Below are positions 44,597-53,144 of a DNA stretch of 53,144 nucleotides, piece after piece; within the stretch, counting starts at the first letter, position 1, and each line of letters starts with the position of its first letter. The notes beneath the pieces are model-generated. The model saw only the letters and a list, made by a program, of their open reading frames with translations, searched no databases and had not been told where the DNA came from. The translations under genes and the position numbers were made by a program. Source of the DNA: an uncultured Bacteroidota bacterium (lineage in GTDB: Bacteria; Bacteroidota; Bacteroidia; Flavobacteriales; Flavobacteriaceae); NCBI GenBank assembly GCA_902604715.1, contig CACLAD010000007.1, forward strand, positions 1-53,144. The letters run 5' to 3'.

Positions 44597-47449
44597 CTAT
44601 TTACTTAAATACATTTTACGTCTAGAGTATAGCTCATAGAACTTATCATCCTGAAGATTGTCAATAAATAAAATGCTTTCACCAGTACTTTTCATTTCTG
44701 GCCCTAGTTTTTTATTTACATTTGGGAATTTGCTAAAGGAGAATACCGGCTCTTTAATTGCATAACCTTTATAAGTTGGTTTAAAATCAAAATCCTTTAC
44801 TTTATTTTCACCTAGCATTACTTTAGTGGCATAATTCACATAAGGCTCTTTGTAAGCTTTTGAGATAAACGGAACCGTTCTTGAGGCACGTGGATTGGCT
44901 TCAATTATATAAACCTTATCATTTACAATTGCAAACTGTACATTTATCAATCCTACCGTATTTAAGGACTTAGCTATTTTTTTAGTATGATCTTCAATCT
45001 GTTGAATAACTAAATCTCCTAAATTAAAAGGAGGTAAACAAGCATTGCTATCACCAGAGTGAATACCACAAGGTTCAATATGCTCCATTATTCCGATTAT
45101 GTATACATCTTGACCGTCACAAATTGCATCGGCTTCGGCTTCGATTGCACCATCTAAATAATGATCTAATAGAAGTTTATTATCAGGAATTCTTCTTAAT
45201 AGATTAACTACATGCTCTTCTAATTCTTCTTTGTTAATCACGATTTTCATTCCTTGGCCACCAAGAACATACGATGGCCTGACCAAAATAGGAAAATCTA
45301 ATTTTTCGGCAACTGCAAGAGCTTCATCGGCGGTCGAAGCAGTATCAAACATTGGGTAAGGAATATCATTTTCCTTTAATAAAGTTGAGAATGAACCTCT
45401 GTCTTCAGCTAAATTTAAAGATTTGAAATTAGTACCAATTATTTTAACTCCGTATCTTTCAAGCTTTTCAGCTAATTTTAATGCGGTTTGCCCACCTAAT
45501 TGCACAATCACACCCTCTGGTTTTTCATGTCTAATTATGTCATAAATATGCTCCCAAAAAACCGGTTCAAAATATAACTTATCGGCTATATCAAAATCGG
45601 TAGACACTGTTTCTGGGTTACAATTAATCATAATTGTTTCATAACCACACTCGGAACTTGCCAAAATTCCATGTACACAGCAGTAATCAAACTCAATCCC
45701 TTGACCAATTCTGTTGGGGCCAGATCCAAGAACTATAATTTTCTTTTTATCAGTAACTAGACTTTCATTTTCTGAGTATTTTACCCCATCTTTTGTTTCG
45801 ATTTCATTTTCAAAAGTTGAATAGTAGTAAGGAGTAAAGGCTTTGAATTCAGCAGCACAAGTATCAACCAACTTGTAAACTCTTTTGATACTCATTTCAT
45901 CTCTTTTTGAATATACTTGACTTTCCAAACATTTAAGTATGTGAGCAATTTGTCTATCACCATAACCTTTTTGTTTTGCCTCTAATAGTAAATCTCTTGG
46001 GATTGAATCGATCTTATAATTCGATATTTCATTTCTAAGAATATGTAGTTCCTCATATTGTTTTAGGAACCACATATCAATTTTAGTAAGTTCATATATT
46101 CTGCTTAATGGAATACCCATTTGAATTGCATCATAAATAACAAATACTCTGTCCCATGAGGCAATAGATAATTTAGAAATAATAGTCTCATAATCGGTTA
46201 TACCTTTACCATCAGCACCTAATCCATTTCTTTTGATTTCAAGTGATTGAGTTGCTTTATGAAGGGCTTCCTGAAAAGATCTACCAATCCCCATAACTTC
46301 ACCAACTGCTTTCATCTGTAGCCCTAATCTTCTATCACTTCCCTCAAACTTATCAAAATTCCATCTTGGAATTTTTACAATAACATAATCTAGTGTAGGC
46401 TCAAACAAAGCAGATGTAGATTTTGTAATTTGATTCTGTAATTCATCTAAATTATAACCAATTGCTAATTTTGCAGCAATTTTAGCTATTGGGTAGCCAG
46501 TGGCCTTACTAGCCAAAGCTGAGGACCTAGAAACCCTGGGATTAATCTCAATTGCAATAATATCTTCCTTGTCATCGGGACTTACCGCAAACTGTACATT
46601 ACATCCGCCTGCAAAATCTCCAATACTTCTCATCATTTTGATCGCCATATCCCTCATTTTTTGATAAGTTGTGTCGCTCAGAGTCATGGCAGGTGCGACC
46701 GTTATGGAATCACCAGTGTGTATTCCCATTGGGTCCATATTTTCAATTGAGCAGATGATTACCACATTATCATTGGCATCTCTGAGTAATTCAAGCTCAA
46801 ACTCTTTCCACCCGATTAGAGCTTTATCAATCATAACCTCATGTATGGGTGAAGTTTCTAATCCTCTTGTCAACAATTCATCAAAATCTTTTTCTTCATA
46901 AACAAATGAAGCACCAGTTCCACCTAATGTAAAGGAGGCTCTAATAACAAGTGGAAATCCAAACTTTTGAGCAATTTCTTTACCTTTTAGGTATGATGTA
47001 GCTGTAGCTTGTGGTGCCATGGGTATACCGATATCTAACATTAGATTTCTAAACTGCTCTCTATCCTCAGTAATATTAATAGCATTTATATCGACTCCAA
47101 TTATTTTTACATTAAAATCATCCCATATTCCTTTGTCATCAGCCTCAATACATAGATTTAATGCTGTTTGACCACCCATTGTTGGTAATACTGCATCAAT
47201 TTGAGGATGATCCTTCAAAATTTTGACTATCGAGGAAGTATTTAAGGGAAGCAAATATATATGATCAGCCATAACAGGATCTGTCATAATTGTTGCTGGG
47301 TTTGAGTTAATTAATATGGTCTCTATTCCATCTTCCTTTAACGATCTAAGAGCTTGTGATCCTGAGTAATCAAACTCACATGCTTGACCGATAACAATTG
47401 GGCCAGAGCCTATTATAAGTAGAGACTTCAGGTTAGTATCTTTCGGCAT
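44597..47449 (-). CDS. carB: Carbamoyl-phosphate synthase large chain, no allosteric domain
   Basis: Makes carbamoyl phosphate for pyrimidines and arginine from bicarbonate, ATP and ammonia from CarA. Two ATP-grasp halves are visible. The first starts IGSGPIVIGQACEFDYSG and includes GGTGASFVYE; the second starts LGSGPNRIGQGIEFDYCC and includes GGQGMKIVINKEEL. At 950 residues it stops soon after LGPEMKSTGE, which in E. coli CarB (1073 residues) is followed by the MGS-like domain that binds UMP and ornithine. That domain is absent, as I recall for other Flavobacteriia. carA is not in the window. A terminator lies 37 bases upstream of the ATG. Confidence 0.95.
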   Translation of the reverse strand: MPKDTNLKSLLIIGSGPIVIGQACEFDYSGSQALRSLKEDGIETILINSNPATIMTDPVMADHIYLLPLNTSSIVKILKDHPQIDAVLPTMGGQTALNLCIEADDKGIWDDFNVKIIGVDINAINITEDREQFRNLMLDIGIPMAPQATATSYLKGKEIAQKFGFPLVIRASFTLGGTGASFVYEEKDFDELLTRGLETSPIHEVMIDKALIGWKEFELELLRDANDNVVIICSIENMDPMGIHTGDSITVAPAMTLSDTTYQKMRDMAIKMMRSIGDFAGGCNVQFAVSPDDKEDIIAIEINPRVSRSSALASKATGYPIAKIAAKLAIGYNLDELQNQITKSTSALFEPTLDYVIVKIPRWNFDKFEGSDRRLGLQMKAVGEVMGIGRSFQEALHKATQSLEIKRNGLGADGKGITDYETIISKLSIASWDRVFVIYDAIQMGIPLSRIYELTKIDMWFLKQYEELHILRNEISNYKIDSIPRDLLLEAKQKGYGDRQIAHILKCLESQVYSKRDEMSIKRVYKLVDTCAAEFKAFTPYYYSTFENEIETKDGVKYSENESLVTDKKKIIVLGSGPNRIGQGIEFDYCCVHGILASSECGYETIMINCNPETVSTDFDIADKLYFEPVFWEHIYDIIRHEKPEGVIVQLGGQTALKLAEKLERYGVKIIGTNFKSLNLAEDRGSFSTLLKENDIPYPMFDTASTADEALAVAEKLDFPILVRPSYVLGGQGMKIVINKEELEEHVVNLLRRIPDNKLLLDHYLDGAIEAEADAICDGQDVYIIGIMEHIEPCGIHSGDSNACLPPFNLGDLVIQQIEDHTKKIAKSLNTVGLINVQFAIVNDKVYIIEANPRASRTVPFISKAYKEPYVNYATKVMLGENKVKDFDFKPTYKGYAIKEPVFSFSKFPNVNKKLGPEMKSTGESILFIDNLQDDKFYELYSRRKMYLSK

Positions 47450-47486
47450 TGAATTAAAGTTTTTTAAATGTACTAATCAAAAAAAT

Positions 47487-47516
47487 AAAAAAAAAGGTGT
47501 TACTGTTAGTAACACC
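47487..47516 (-). terminator. Terminator of rpmH
   Basis: On the minus strand the stem GGTGTTAC/GTAACACC with a five-base loop is followed by nine T. It sits between rpmH and carB. Confidence 0.9.
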
Positions 47517-47545
47517 GTATAATATATTAACAATTGTTAATCATT

Positions 47546-47704
47546 TTATTTTGGGCTATTTTCTGATGAAACTGAAAGCTTCTTTCTGCCCTTTGCTCTC
47601 CTTCTTGATAGTACCTTTCTTCCGGCAGCAGTTGACATTCTTTCTCTGAAACCGTGCTTATTTTTTCTTTTGCGTTTTGAAGGCTGAAAAGTTCTTTTGC
47701 TCAT
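47546..47704 (-). CDS. rpmH: 50S ribosomal protein L34
   Basis: A 52-residue L34: [20 protein letters not shown], then [20 protein letters not shown], and the Bacteroidetes-type tail [12 protein letters not shown]. All the basic residues of the family are in place. It has its own well-formed promoter (47741-47770) and terminator (47487-47516), so it is a single-gene transcript. Confidence 0.97.
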   Translation of the reverse strand: MSKRTFQPSKRKRKNKHGFRERMSTAAGRKVLSRRRAKGRKKLSVSSENSPK

Positions 47705-47740
47705 TTTTAATTATAATTGTTTTAAAACTAAAACTGCGGG

Positions 47741-47770
47741 CAAATATACAAAGAGTTTTTAGTTAAACAA
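47741..47770 (-). promoter_or_regulatory. Bacteroidetes-type promoter of rpmH
   Basis: On the minus strand a -33 TTG (47770-47768) and a -7 TATATTTG (47748-47741) are 19 bases apart, an exact consensus match, 36 bases upstream of the rpmH ATG. Confidence 0.85.
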
Positions 47771-47836
47771 ATCAATTTATTTAATAATTATCAATTTGTT
47801 TTTTATTAATTTTATCCGACCTAAATTGTAAAAAAT

Positions 47837-48406
47837 ATGTTCAACAAGTATATCAAAATAGTATTATCAATATTAGTTTTTGCTCTATCAATTCAGCAAT
47901 TTATTAATGGCGCAGTAGGATCTATTGGAAATGGAATTATGTTGATTTTATTGTCATTGGTTTTTGTTTTCTTATTTTTTAAAAATGAATTTTTAATATT
48001 GGCATTTTTTCAATTAAGAAAGCAAAATCTAGATGGTGCTAATAGATGGTTGAACAGAATTAAAAATCCAAAATCAGCACTTACGACAAAACAGCAGGGT
48101 TATTACAATTACCTAAAAGGGCTAATAATATCTCAAGAAAATATGAATCAAGCTGAAAAATATTTTCGTACGGCAATATCATTGGGGTTGAATATGGATC
48201 ATGATTTAGCAATGGCTAAATTAAATTTAGCCGGAATACTTTTTACTAAAAGAAGAAAAATTGAAGCTCAAAAACTGCTAAAAGAAGCTCAAGATCTGGA
48301 TAAAAATGGAATGTTCAATGATCAAATCAAAATGATGAAAAATCAAATGAAAAAAACAAACATTCCTAATCAACATTTTGGAAGAAATAATATGAGAAGA
48401 AGGTAA
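47837..48406 (+). CDS. Membrane-anchored TPR protein
   Basis: A 189-residue protein with two N-terminal membrane helices (about residues 7-25 and 30-58) and then TPR-like helical pairs: FQLRKQNLDGANRWLNRIK, QGYYNYLKGLIISQENMNQA and DLAMAKLNLAGILFTKRRKI. The last 25 residues are basic and Asn-rich. It probably holds protein partners at the inner membrane. No specific function is recognised. It is convergent with the alpha/beta hydrolase, three bases away. Confidence 0.78.
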   Translation: MFNKYIKIVLSILVFALSIQQFINGAVGSIGNGIMLILLSLVFVFLFFKNEFLILAFFQLRKQNLDGANRWLNRIKNPKSALTTKQQGYYNYLKGLIISQENMNQAEKYFRTAISLGLNMDHDLAMAKLNLAGILFTKRRKIEAQKLLKEAQDLDKNGMFNDQIKMMKNQMKKTNIPNQHFGRNNMRRR

Positions 48407-48409
48407 ATT

Positions 48410-49075
48410 TTAACTTTCGATTAATGAGGGTAAATTTTCATTAAACCACTTTGCTTTTAGTATTATCATTTCATGTTTACCTCCGTTAATTTTAATACAA
48501 TTTGAAATGTTTTCAATTGGAAAAACATTGTCTTTATCACCATGAATATGTATCAAATCAGGTCTACATTCTTCTTGTTTCCAGTTTAACAAACTTGAAA
48601 CAGCCCATTCAAGGTAAATTTCATCTCTTTCCGTTAAATATCTTTCGGCAAGGTCAATTCTCTTGTACAATTTATTTATGTTAAGTTTAAGTGAAAACTT
48701 GATGAAATTATCAAACATTCCAAATGGCAGAGCATTGTTAAGCTGATAATCTCTTGCAATTTTGTAAAGAATAGGAAATTCTTTGTGACTTTTTACACTT
48801 GAAACAATAATCAACTTTTTAACATTTATAATTTTATCAAGCTCCTGAACTATAATTCCGCCAAATGAAACCCCTAATAAAATCGGGTTATCGTGTTTAA
48901 TTTTTTTAGACAATCTGAAACAATAAGCATTCAAACTTTCACTTTTTTTTGGCTGAATCCAATCAATTCTGTGTAATGAATATTTTTTACTGTCTAGTTT
49001 TATATTTTCAAAAACCATGGGGCTAGCTGCTAAGCCCGGCATCAAGTAAATATGTGTTTTTAATTGTGTAATCAA
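48410..49075 (-). CDS. Alpha/beta hydrolase
   Basis: A 221-residue alpha/beta-hydrolase fold protein. The nucleophile elbow is GVSFGG, the acid lies in HIHGDKDNVFP and the histidine in GGKHEMI, which completes a triad. An N-terminal HIYLMPGLAASPMVF carries the oxyanion-hole region. There is no signal peptide. The substrate is unknown; small esters or lactones are typical. It is divergent from the small GNAT gene. Confidence 0.85.
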   Translation of the reverse strand: MITQLKTHIYLMPGLAASPMVFENIKLDSKKYSLHRIDWIQPKKSESLNAYCFRLSKKIKHDNPILLGVSFGGIIVQELDKIINVKKLIIVSSVKSHKEFPILYKIARDYQLNNALPFGMFDNFIKFSLKLNINKLYKRIDLAERYLTERDEIYLEWAVSSLLNWKQEECRPDLIHIHGDKDNVFPIENISNCIKINGGKHEMIILKAKWFNENLPSLIES

Positions 49076-49106
49076 TTTGATAATTAATGGTTTAGTATAA
49101 ATTTAT

Positions 49107-49114
49107 TATTTTTG
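49107..49114 (+). promoter_or_regulatory. Candidate -7 element for the small GNAT gene
   Basis: TATTTTTG matches TAnnTTTG 28 bases before the ATG at 49143; no TTG at the expected -33 spacing was found. Confidence 0.4.
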
Positions 49115-49142
49115 CACTTAACTTTTTGATAAAATTTTGTTA

Positions 49143-49427
49143 ATGGAAATAGTGGACAACAATTTTTTAAGACAATTTGAAACCAAAGTTGGTGGTGGAT
49201 TAGCCATTATCGAGTATTCTGTGCAGGAAAGAAAGATTTTTTTAACCAAAATTTTTGTGCCTGAAATTAAATCTAAAGATGAGTTTTCAGAAAAGTTCAT
49301 TTCTGAAGTTTTAGAAATTATTAGAGATAGGAATATAAGTGTTGTTCCAACAGCTGCAATTATTACAAAGTTTATCAGAAAAAACAGAAAGTACAAATCT
49401 CTTCTACCAGTTGGAATTAGAATATAA
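49143..49427 (+). CDS. Small GNAT-like acetyltransferase (COG2388 type)
   Basis: A 94-residue mini-GNAT domain. The pattern GGGLAIIEYSVQERKIFLTK, then FVPEI, then EKFISEVLEIIRDRNISVVP and FIRKNRKYKSLL matches the COG2388 family, which keeps the acetyl-CoA core but lacks the full substrate half. ATG 49143 is chosen over TTG 49137 because it is the first strong start. Targets are unknown. Its last 24 bases overlap the 3' end of mtaB on the other strand. Confidence 0.78.
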   Translation: MEIVDNNFLRQFETKVGGGLAIIEYSVQERKIFLTKIFVPEIKSKDEFSEKFISEVLEIIRDRNISVVPTAAIITKFIRKNRKYKSLLPVGIRI

Positions 49428-50768
49428 ATATTTCTTTTCCATCCTCTGTTTTTTTTCACTCAATTTAATTCTTACAAAGCCATCATTATCAATATCTGTC
49501 AGCATAGCTAGAACGATCTTGTTTGATAGTTTCGGACTCCATGGATGTCTAACCTTTACATAATTGTCCGTGTACCCATAAATATATCCAAGTTTATTCT
49601 CTGACTCAAATAAAACAGGTTTCAATCTATTAATTTGAGAATTATAAAATATTCTACGCTTTTTTTCAGAAAGAGATCTTAACATTTTACTTCTTTCATA
49701 TCTGATATTTTTGGGCACAGGATTTAGCATGTTTGATGCTTCGGTATTATCTCTTTCTGAATATGAAAAAACATGTAAATATGAAATATCTAGATTTAAT
49801 AAAAAATTGTATGTTTCATGAAAGTCTGAATCTGTTTCACCGGGAAAGCCAACAATCACATCTACTCCAATGCATACATCACGAATCTTTGAGTGAATAT
49901 ATCTGATCCGATCTTCATAAAGCTCTTTTCTATATCGCCTCTTCATTAATCCTAATATCTTATTTGAACCGCTTTGCAATGGAATATGGAAATGAGGAAC
50001 AAACAGGTTACTACTTGCTACAAAATCAATTATATCGTTTTTTAATAAATTAGGCTCAATTGATGAAATTCTAAACCTGTTAATATTTTTTGTTAAATCT
50101 AATTCTTTTATTAATTCAAGAAAGGTTGTTTCATGCCTCTTATTACCAAATTCTCCTTTCCCATAATCTCCAATATTTACTCCGGTTAAAATAATTTCTT
50201 TTATATCTTTTGAGGCGATTTCTGAAACATTTATTTTGATATTTTCAAGGCTATCACTTCTCGAAATACCTCTAGCATTTGGAATTGTACAATATGTACA
50301 TTTATAATCACAACCATCCTGAACTTTTAAAAATGACCTTGTTCTGTCATCGACAGAGTAACTACTTTCATATTTTTTAACATCATTAATGTCACAGGCG
50401 TAAACAAAGGTATTTGCTTTATCAAGTTGACTAATGTAATCTATTACATTAAATTTTTCATTTGCCCCTAATACCAAATCAATTCCAGGTATCTTAGATA
50501 TTGATTTAGGCTTTAGTTGCGCGTAACATCCAACAACAATATTAAACGCATTAGGGTTACTTTTTTTTGCTCTATTTAAAACGTTTTTAAACTTTTTGTC
50601 AGCATTGTCCGTAACGGAGCATGTATTAATCACATAAAAATCTGCTTTTTTCGAAAAATCCGTTAATTCATAACCATTTTCTAGAAATGATCTCGCAATG
50701 GTTGAAGTTTCTGTGAAATTTAACTTACAACCAAGGGTGTGAAAAGCGACTTTTTTCTTTGTTGACAT
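49404..50768 (-). CDS. mtaB: tRNA t6A methylthiotransferase MtaB
   Basis: A 454-residue radical-SAM enzyme that adds a methylthio group to N6-threonylcarbamoyladenosine-37 in tRNA. The N-terminal domain has FHTLGCKLNFTET, INTCSV and VVGCYAQ, which provide the auxiliary cluster cysteines. The radical-SAM motif is GCDYKCTYCTIP (CxxxCxxC), with the following NARGISRS. VDVIVGFPGETDSDF and the C-terminal TRAM-like region are present. TLGCKLN distinguishes MtaB from MiaB. Full length. It converges with the small GNAT gene. Confidence 0.93.
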   Translation of the reverse strand: MSTKKKVAFHTLGCKLNFTETSTIARSFLENGYELTDFSKKADFYVINTCSVTDNADKKFKNVLNRAKKSNPNAFNIVVGCYAQLKPKSISKIPGIDLVLGANEKFNVIDYISQLDKANTFVYACDINDVKKYESSYSVDDRTRSFLKVQDGCDYKCTYCTIPNARGISRSDSLENIKINVSEIASKDIKEIILTGVNIGDYGKGEFGNKRHETTFLELIKELDLTKNINRFRISSIEPNLLKNDIIDFVASSNLFVPHFHIPLQSGSNKILGLMKRRYRKELYEDRIRYIHSKIRDVCIGVDVIVGFPGETDSDFHETYNFLLNLDISYLHVFSYSERDNTEASNMLNPVPKNIRYERSKMLRSLSEKKRRIFYNSQINRLKPVLFESENKLGYIYGYTDNYVKVRHPWSPKLSNKIVLAMLTDIDNDGFVRIKLSEKKQRMEKKYLYSNSNW

Positions 50769-50828
50769 ATAAATCTTATAAAAGGATTGTAAATTTACGA
50801 CTAATTATGTTTCACAAAAAAATAAAGC

Positions 50829-52425
50829 TTGATATTTAAACAAAACATATTCGCAATAATATTAACAATACTTTTCTGCGTTTGCTCTTGTGAAGAGAGA
50901 AGTTTAATTAATGAAAGCACTGTGTTTAGATATAATGAGCATAAAAATATTAATTCATTAGATCCAATTTTTGCCAAAGATATTGCAAATATTCAAGCGG
51001 TAAACCAACTATTTAATGGGCTAGTAGAAATGGATAATCAATTAAATGTTGTTCCATCCATAGCAAAAAGTTGGGAGGTTTCAGAAAATGGTAAAATTTA
51101 CTCATTTAAAATTGATACTACAGTAAAGTTTCACCCTCACCCAAAACTTAAGAAAAGAAATGTTACTGCATATGATTTTGAATATAGTTTTAACAGATTA
51201 TTAGATCCTAAAAACGCATCTCCAGGCAAGTGGGTCTTGGATAAAGTAAATACTTTCAAAGCAAAAAATGATTCGATATTTGAAATGGAGCTCAAATTTC
51301 CATTTAATGCTTTTTTAGGCATATTAACCATGAAATACTGCTCTGTTGTACCCAAAGATATTGTGGAGTATTACAAAGAAGACTTTAGATCAAATCCAAT
51401 CGGCACAGGACCTTTTAAATTTAAAAGATGGGAAGAAAACATCAAGCTAGTTTTGAGAAAAAATAATGATTATTTTCAGAAGGATGTTTATGGATCACAA
51501 TTACCATACCTAGAAGCTGTTTCGGTTACCTTTCTTTCAGAAAAACAAAGTGAATTTTTACAGTTGGTAAAAGGTAAAGTTGATTTTATTTCTGGACTTG
51601 ACAACTCATATAAAGACGAAATAATAAACAGTTATGGCGAGTTAAATGATGATTATAAAAATAAAATCAACATGTTGCGTGGTCCATACCTAAATACAGA
51701 ATATTTAGCATTTTTCATGGAATCTGAAAAAAAATGAAATTAAATCTGATTTGATAAGAAAAGCTATAAATATTGGATTTGACAAAGGAAAGATGATAAA
51801 ATTTTTAAGAAATGGTGTAGGTATTCCAGCAAATGCTGGATTTATTCCAGTTGGATTACCTGGTTATAAAAAAAATAATATCAATAAATATAACCCAGAG
51901 CTTGCAAAAAATTATGTTGAAAGATTCAAGGAAAAATTCAACATGTCCCCGTCTCTTAAGCTTACGACATCCAGTAATTATCTAGACTTTTGTGAATTTA
52001 TTCAAAAAGAACTTGAAAAGCTGGGTATTGAGATTATTATAGATGTAATTCCAGGATCTGCATTAAAACAAGCCAAAGCCAACGGAAAATTGGATTTCTT
52101 TAGAGCCAGTTGGATTGCTGATTACCCTGATGCAGAAAACTACCTATCTCTTTTCTACAGCAAAAATTTTGCTCCAAATGGACCAAACTATACTCATTTC
52201 AGCAATCATAAATATGATAAGATTTATGAAAATTCGTTAAGAGAAACTAACCCAGAAAAATCTAAATTGATTTATTCAAGACTTGATTCAATAATTTCAT
52301 CTGAATCTATTATAGTTCCATTATTTTATGATGAGGTGATAAGGTTTGTTTCCAAAAATGTAGTTGGAATGGAAATAAATGCAACAAATTTACTGGATTT
52401 AAGAAGGGTGAAAAAAAATAATTAG
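50829..52425 (+). pseudogene. Peptide-binding ABC lipoprotein (SBP family 5), frameshifted
   Basis: A solute-binding protein for oligopeptide-type ABC uptake, split by a one-base shift. Frame one runs from TTG 50829 to TGA 51735: lipobox LFCVCSC, then YNEHKNINSLDPIFAKDIAN, NQLFNGLVE and NPIGTGPFKFKRW. Frame two resumes at about 51738 (IKSDLIRKAINIGFDKGKMI) and continues through SWIADYPDAENYLSLFYS to 52425. The break lies in an A8 run at 51727-51734; with seven A it would be a normal 531-residue protein. A real mutation, a read error or transcriptional slippage on the A-run are all possible. No permease gene is next to it. Confidence 0.82.
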
Positions 52426-52844
52426 AGATATTTTTTCATTACAACGTTATTTACCTCAAAACCATTCCTACCGTAGAAATTAACCAAAGTTTCTTTGCAA
52501 AAAAGTGTGATTCTATAACATCCTTTATTTTTAGCAACTTTAATTAACTCTTTAATCAAAGAATCACCTATCATCTTTCCTCTAACTTTTGAGTCAACAA
52601 CAATATCCTCAATATGACCAGCTACCTCTCCCCTTATCTTATTTTCAACAACAATACTTCCATATGCAACGATTTTATCATTATATAAGCCAACAACAGA
52701 ATTTGAACTCGTATTGTTTATAAAATCACTCCAAGCTTTATCTTTATCTATTGTATAAATATCAATTTGTTTCAACTGATTCAGTAGAACAAAAACCTGA
52801 TTTAAATCCTTTTTTTCAATATTTCTAAATATAACTTTTGACAT
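52422..52844 (-). CDS. GNA1-like GNAT acetyltransferase
   Basis: A 140-residue GNAT. The block GHIEDIVVDSKVRGKMIGDS followed by LIKELIKVAKNKGCYRITLF and NFYGRNGFEV is close to eukaryotic glucosamine 6-phosphate N-acetyltransferase (GNA1), including the RGKxIG acetyl-CoA loop. In bacteria UDP-GlcNAc normally uses GlmU for acetylation, so this may be an alternative or a paralogue with another amine substrate. It lies downstream of the L31 terminator (30 bases) and shares a four-base stop overlap with the binding-protein gene. Confidence 0.8.
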   Translation of the reverse strand: MSKVIFRNIEKKDLNQVFVLLNQLKQIDIYTIDKDKAWSDFINNTSSNSVVGLYNDKIVAYGSIVVENKIRGEVAGHIEDIVVDSKVRGKMIGDSLIKELIKVAKNKGCYRITLFCKETLVNFYGRNGFEVNNVVMKKYL

Positions 52845-52874
52845 TTAAAAAATTTGTGATATTTGGATAAATGT

Positions 52875-52909
52875 AAAAAAAAAGCCTCTCGAATTTATTT
52901 AAGAGGCTT
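52875..52909 (-). terminator. Terminator of the L31 gene
   Basis: On the minus strand AAGCCTCT/AGAGGCTT forms an eight-base-pair stem with a 12-base loop, followed by nine T. It is about 20 bases past the L31 stop. Confidence 0.88.
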
Positions 52910-52929
52910 AATAATTTCTTTAAATAATG

Positions 52930-53144
52930 TTATTTTTTGTTGAATTTGGCATACTTAGTTTTGAACTTATCAATTCTACCTGCAGTGTCCACTAACTTAG
53001 ATTTTCCTGTATAATAAGGGTGAGAAGTTCTCGATATTTCTAACTTTACTAGTGGATACTCTACACCATCAACAGACACAGTTTCACTTGTTTGTGCAGT
53101 CGATTTAGCTAAAAAAATATCATTGTTAGACATGTCTTTAAATG
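52930..53144 (-). CDS. rpmE2: 50S ribosomal protein L31 type B, 5' end outside window
   Basis: The visible part (at least 70 residues) reads [19 protein letters not shown], then [19 protein letters not shown] and [15 protein letters not shown], a type B L31 that lacks the zinc cysteines. The in-frame codons before the apparent ATG (Phe-Lys-Asp) match the usual VFKDMS of full-length proteins. The real start is therefore beyond the right edge and the gene is truncated by the window, not by mutation. Single-gene transcript with its own terminator. Confidence 0.93.
   Translation of the reverse strand, partial: FKDMSNNDIFLAKSTAQTSETVSVDGVEYPLVKLEISRTSHPYYTGKSKLVDTAGRIDKFKTKYAKFNKK

Noticed and set aside
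1-53144. CRISPR arrays, insertion sequences, prophage and integrase sites.
   Set aside because: No spaced direct repeats, transposase, integrase or phage-type genes were seen on either strand.

Overview
The window is AT-rich DNA from a member of the Bacteroidota, most likely a marine Flavobacteriia. Four things point there: a secreted protein with a C-terminal Por (type IX) secretion sorting domain, several Bacteroidetes-restricted domains (DUF4290, DUF2911, the START-like domain), bacillithiol synthesis (BshB1), and promoters of the Bacteroidetes form TTG-N19-TAnnTTTG ahead of tRNA-His, tRNA-Met and rpmH. Genes are packed tightly. Many start codons overlap the preceding stop, convergent neighbours share four-base stop overlaps, and no stretch over 300 bases lacks a gene. 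There is no rRNA operon, insertion sequence, prophage or CRISPR array.

Layout. 1-5000 (+): sulfatase, galactokinase, nitroreductase and a secreted M28 peptidase, closed by a two-way terminator. 5017-9645 (-): a Por-secreted protein, a GH3 beta-glucosidase and an NTF2-like lipoprotein. 9777-15006 (-): the cytochrome c assembly fusion CcsBA, a cystathionine gamma-synthase-like enzyme, BshB1, then tRNA-His with its own promoter and terminator. 15103-18119 (+): DUF2520 protein, KdsC-like phosphatase, a newly called 33-residue membrane peptide and a sodium:solute symporter. 18106-18951 (-): DUF2911 protein.

19006-25771 (+) is the most interesting stretch, an apparent light/UV and oxidative-stress operon. 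It holds an atypical aquaporin, flavin reductase, a tiny four-cysteine DUF2256 protein, a PhrB/CryB-type photolyase that seems to have lost all its iron-sulfur cysteines, an unknown 138-residue protein, a TIGR03643 protein, an unknown 77-residue protein, an SDR lacking the catalytic tyrosine, glutathione peroxidase, an SRPBCC protein and a class I CPD photolyase. Nearly all are joined by overlapping starts and stops. A secreted M20 amidohydrolase follows.

The rest is mostly housekeeping: DUF493-DUF4290-MurA (-); NadR-like ATPase-Fmt-YqgE (+); START-like protein (-); tRNA-Met (+); rpsF-rpsR-rplI then hisS (-); PriA (-); RlmH-RdgB and a CarboxypepD_reg-like protein (+); DUF975-like membrane protein (-); PurB, an S41 lipoprotein protease and a DUF6580 membrane protein (+); RmuC, CarB and RpmH (-); TPR membrane protein (+); alpha/beta hydrolase (-); small GNAT (+); MtaB (-); a frameshifted peptide-binding lipoprotein (+); a GNA1-like acetyltransferase (-); and ribosomal protein L31 (-), cut by the right edge. 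Functional names rest on motif recognition from memory; no database search was run.
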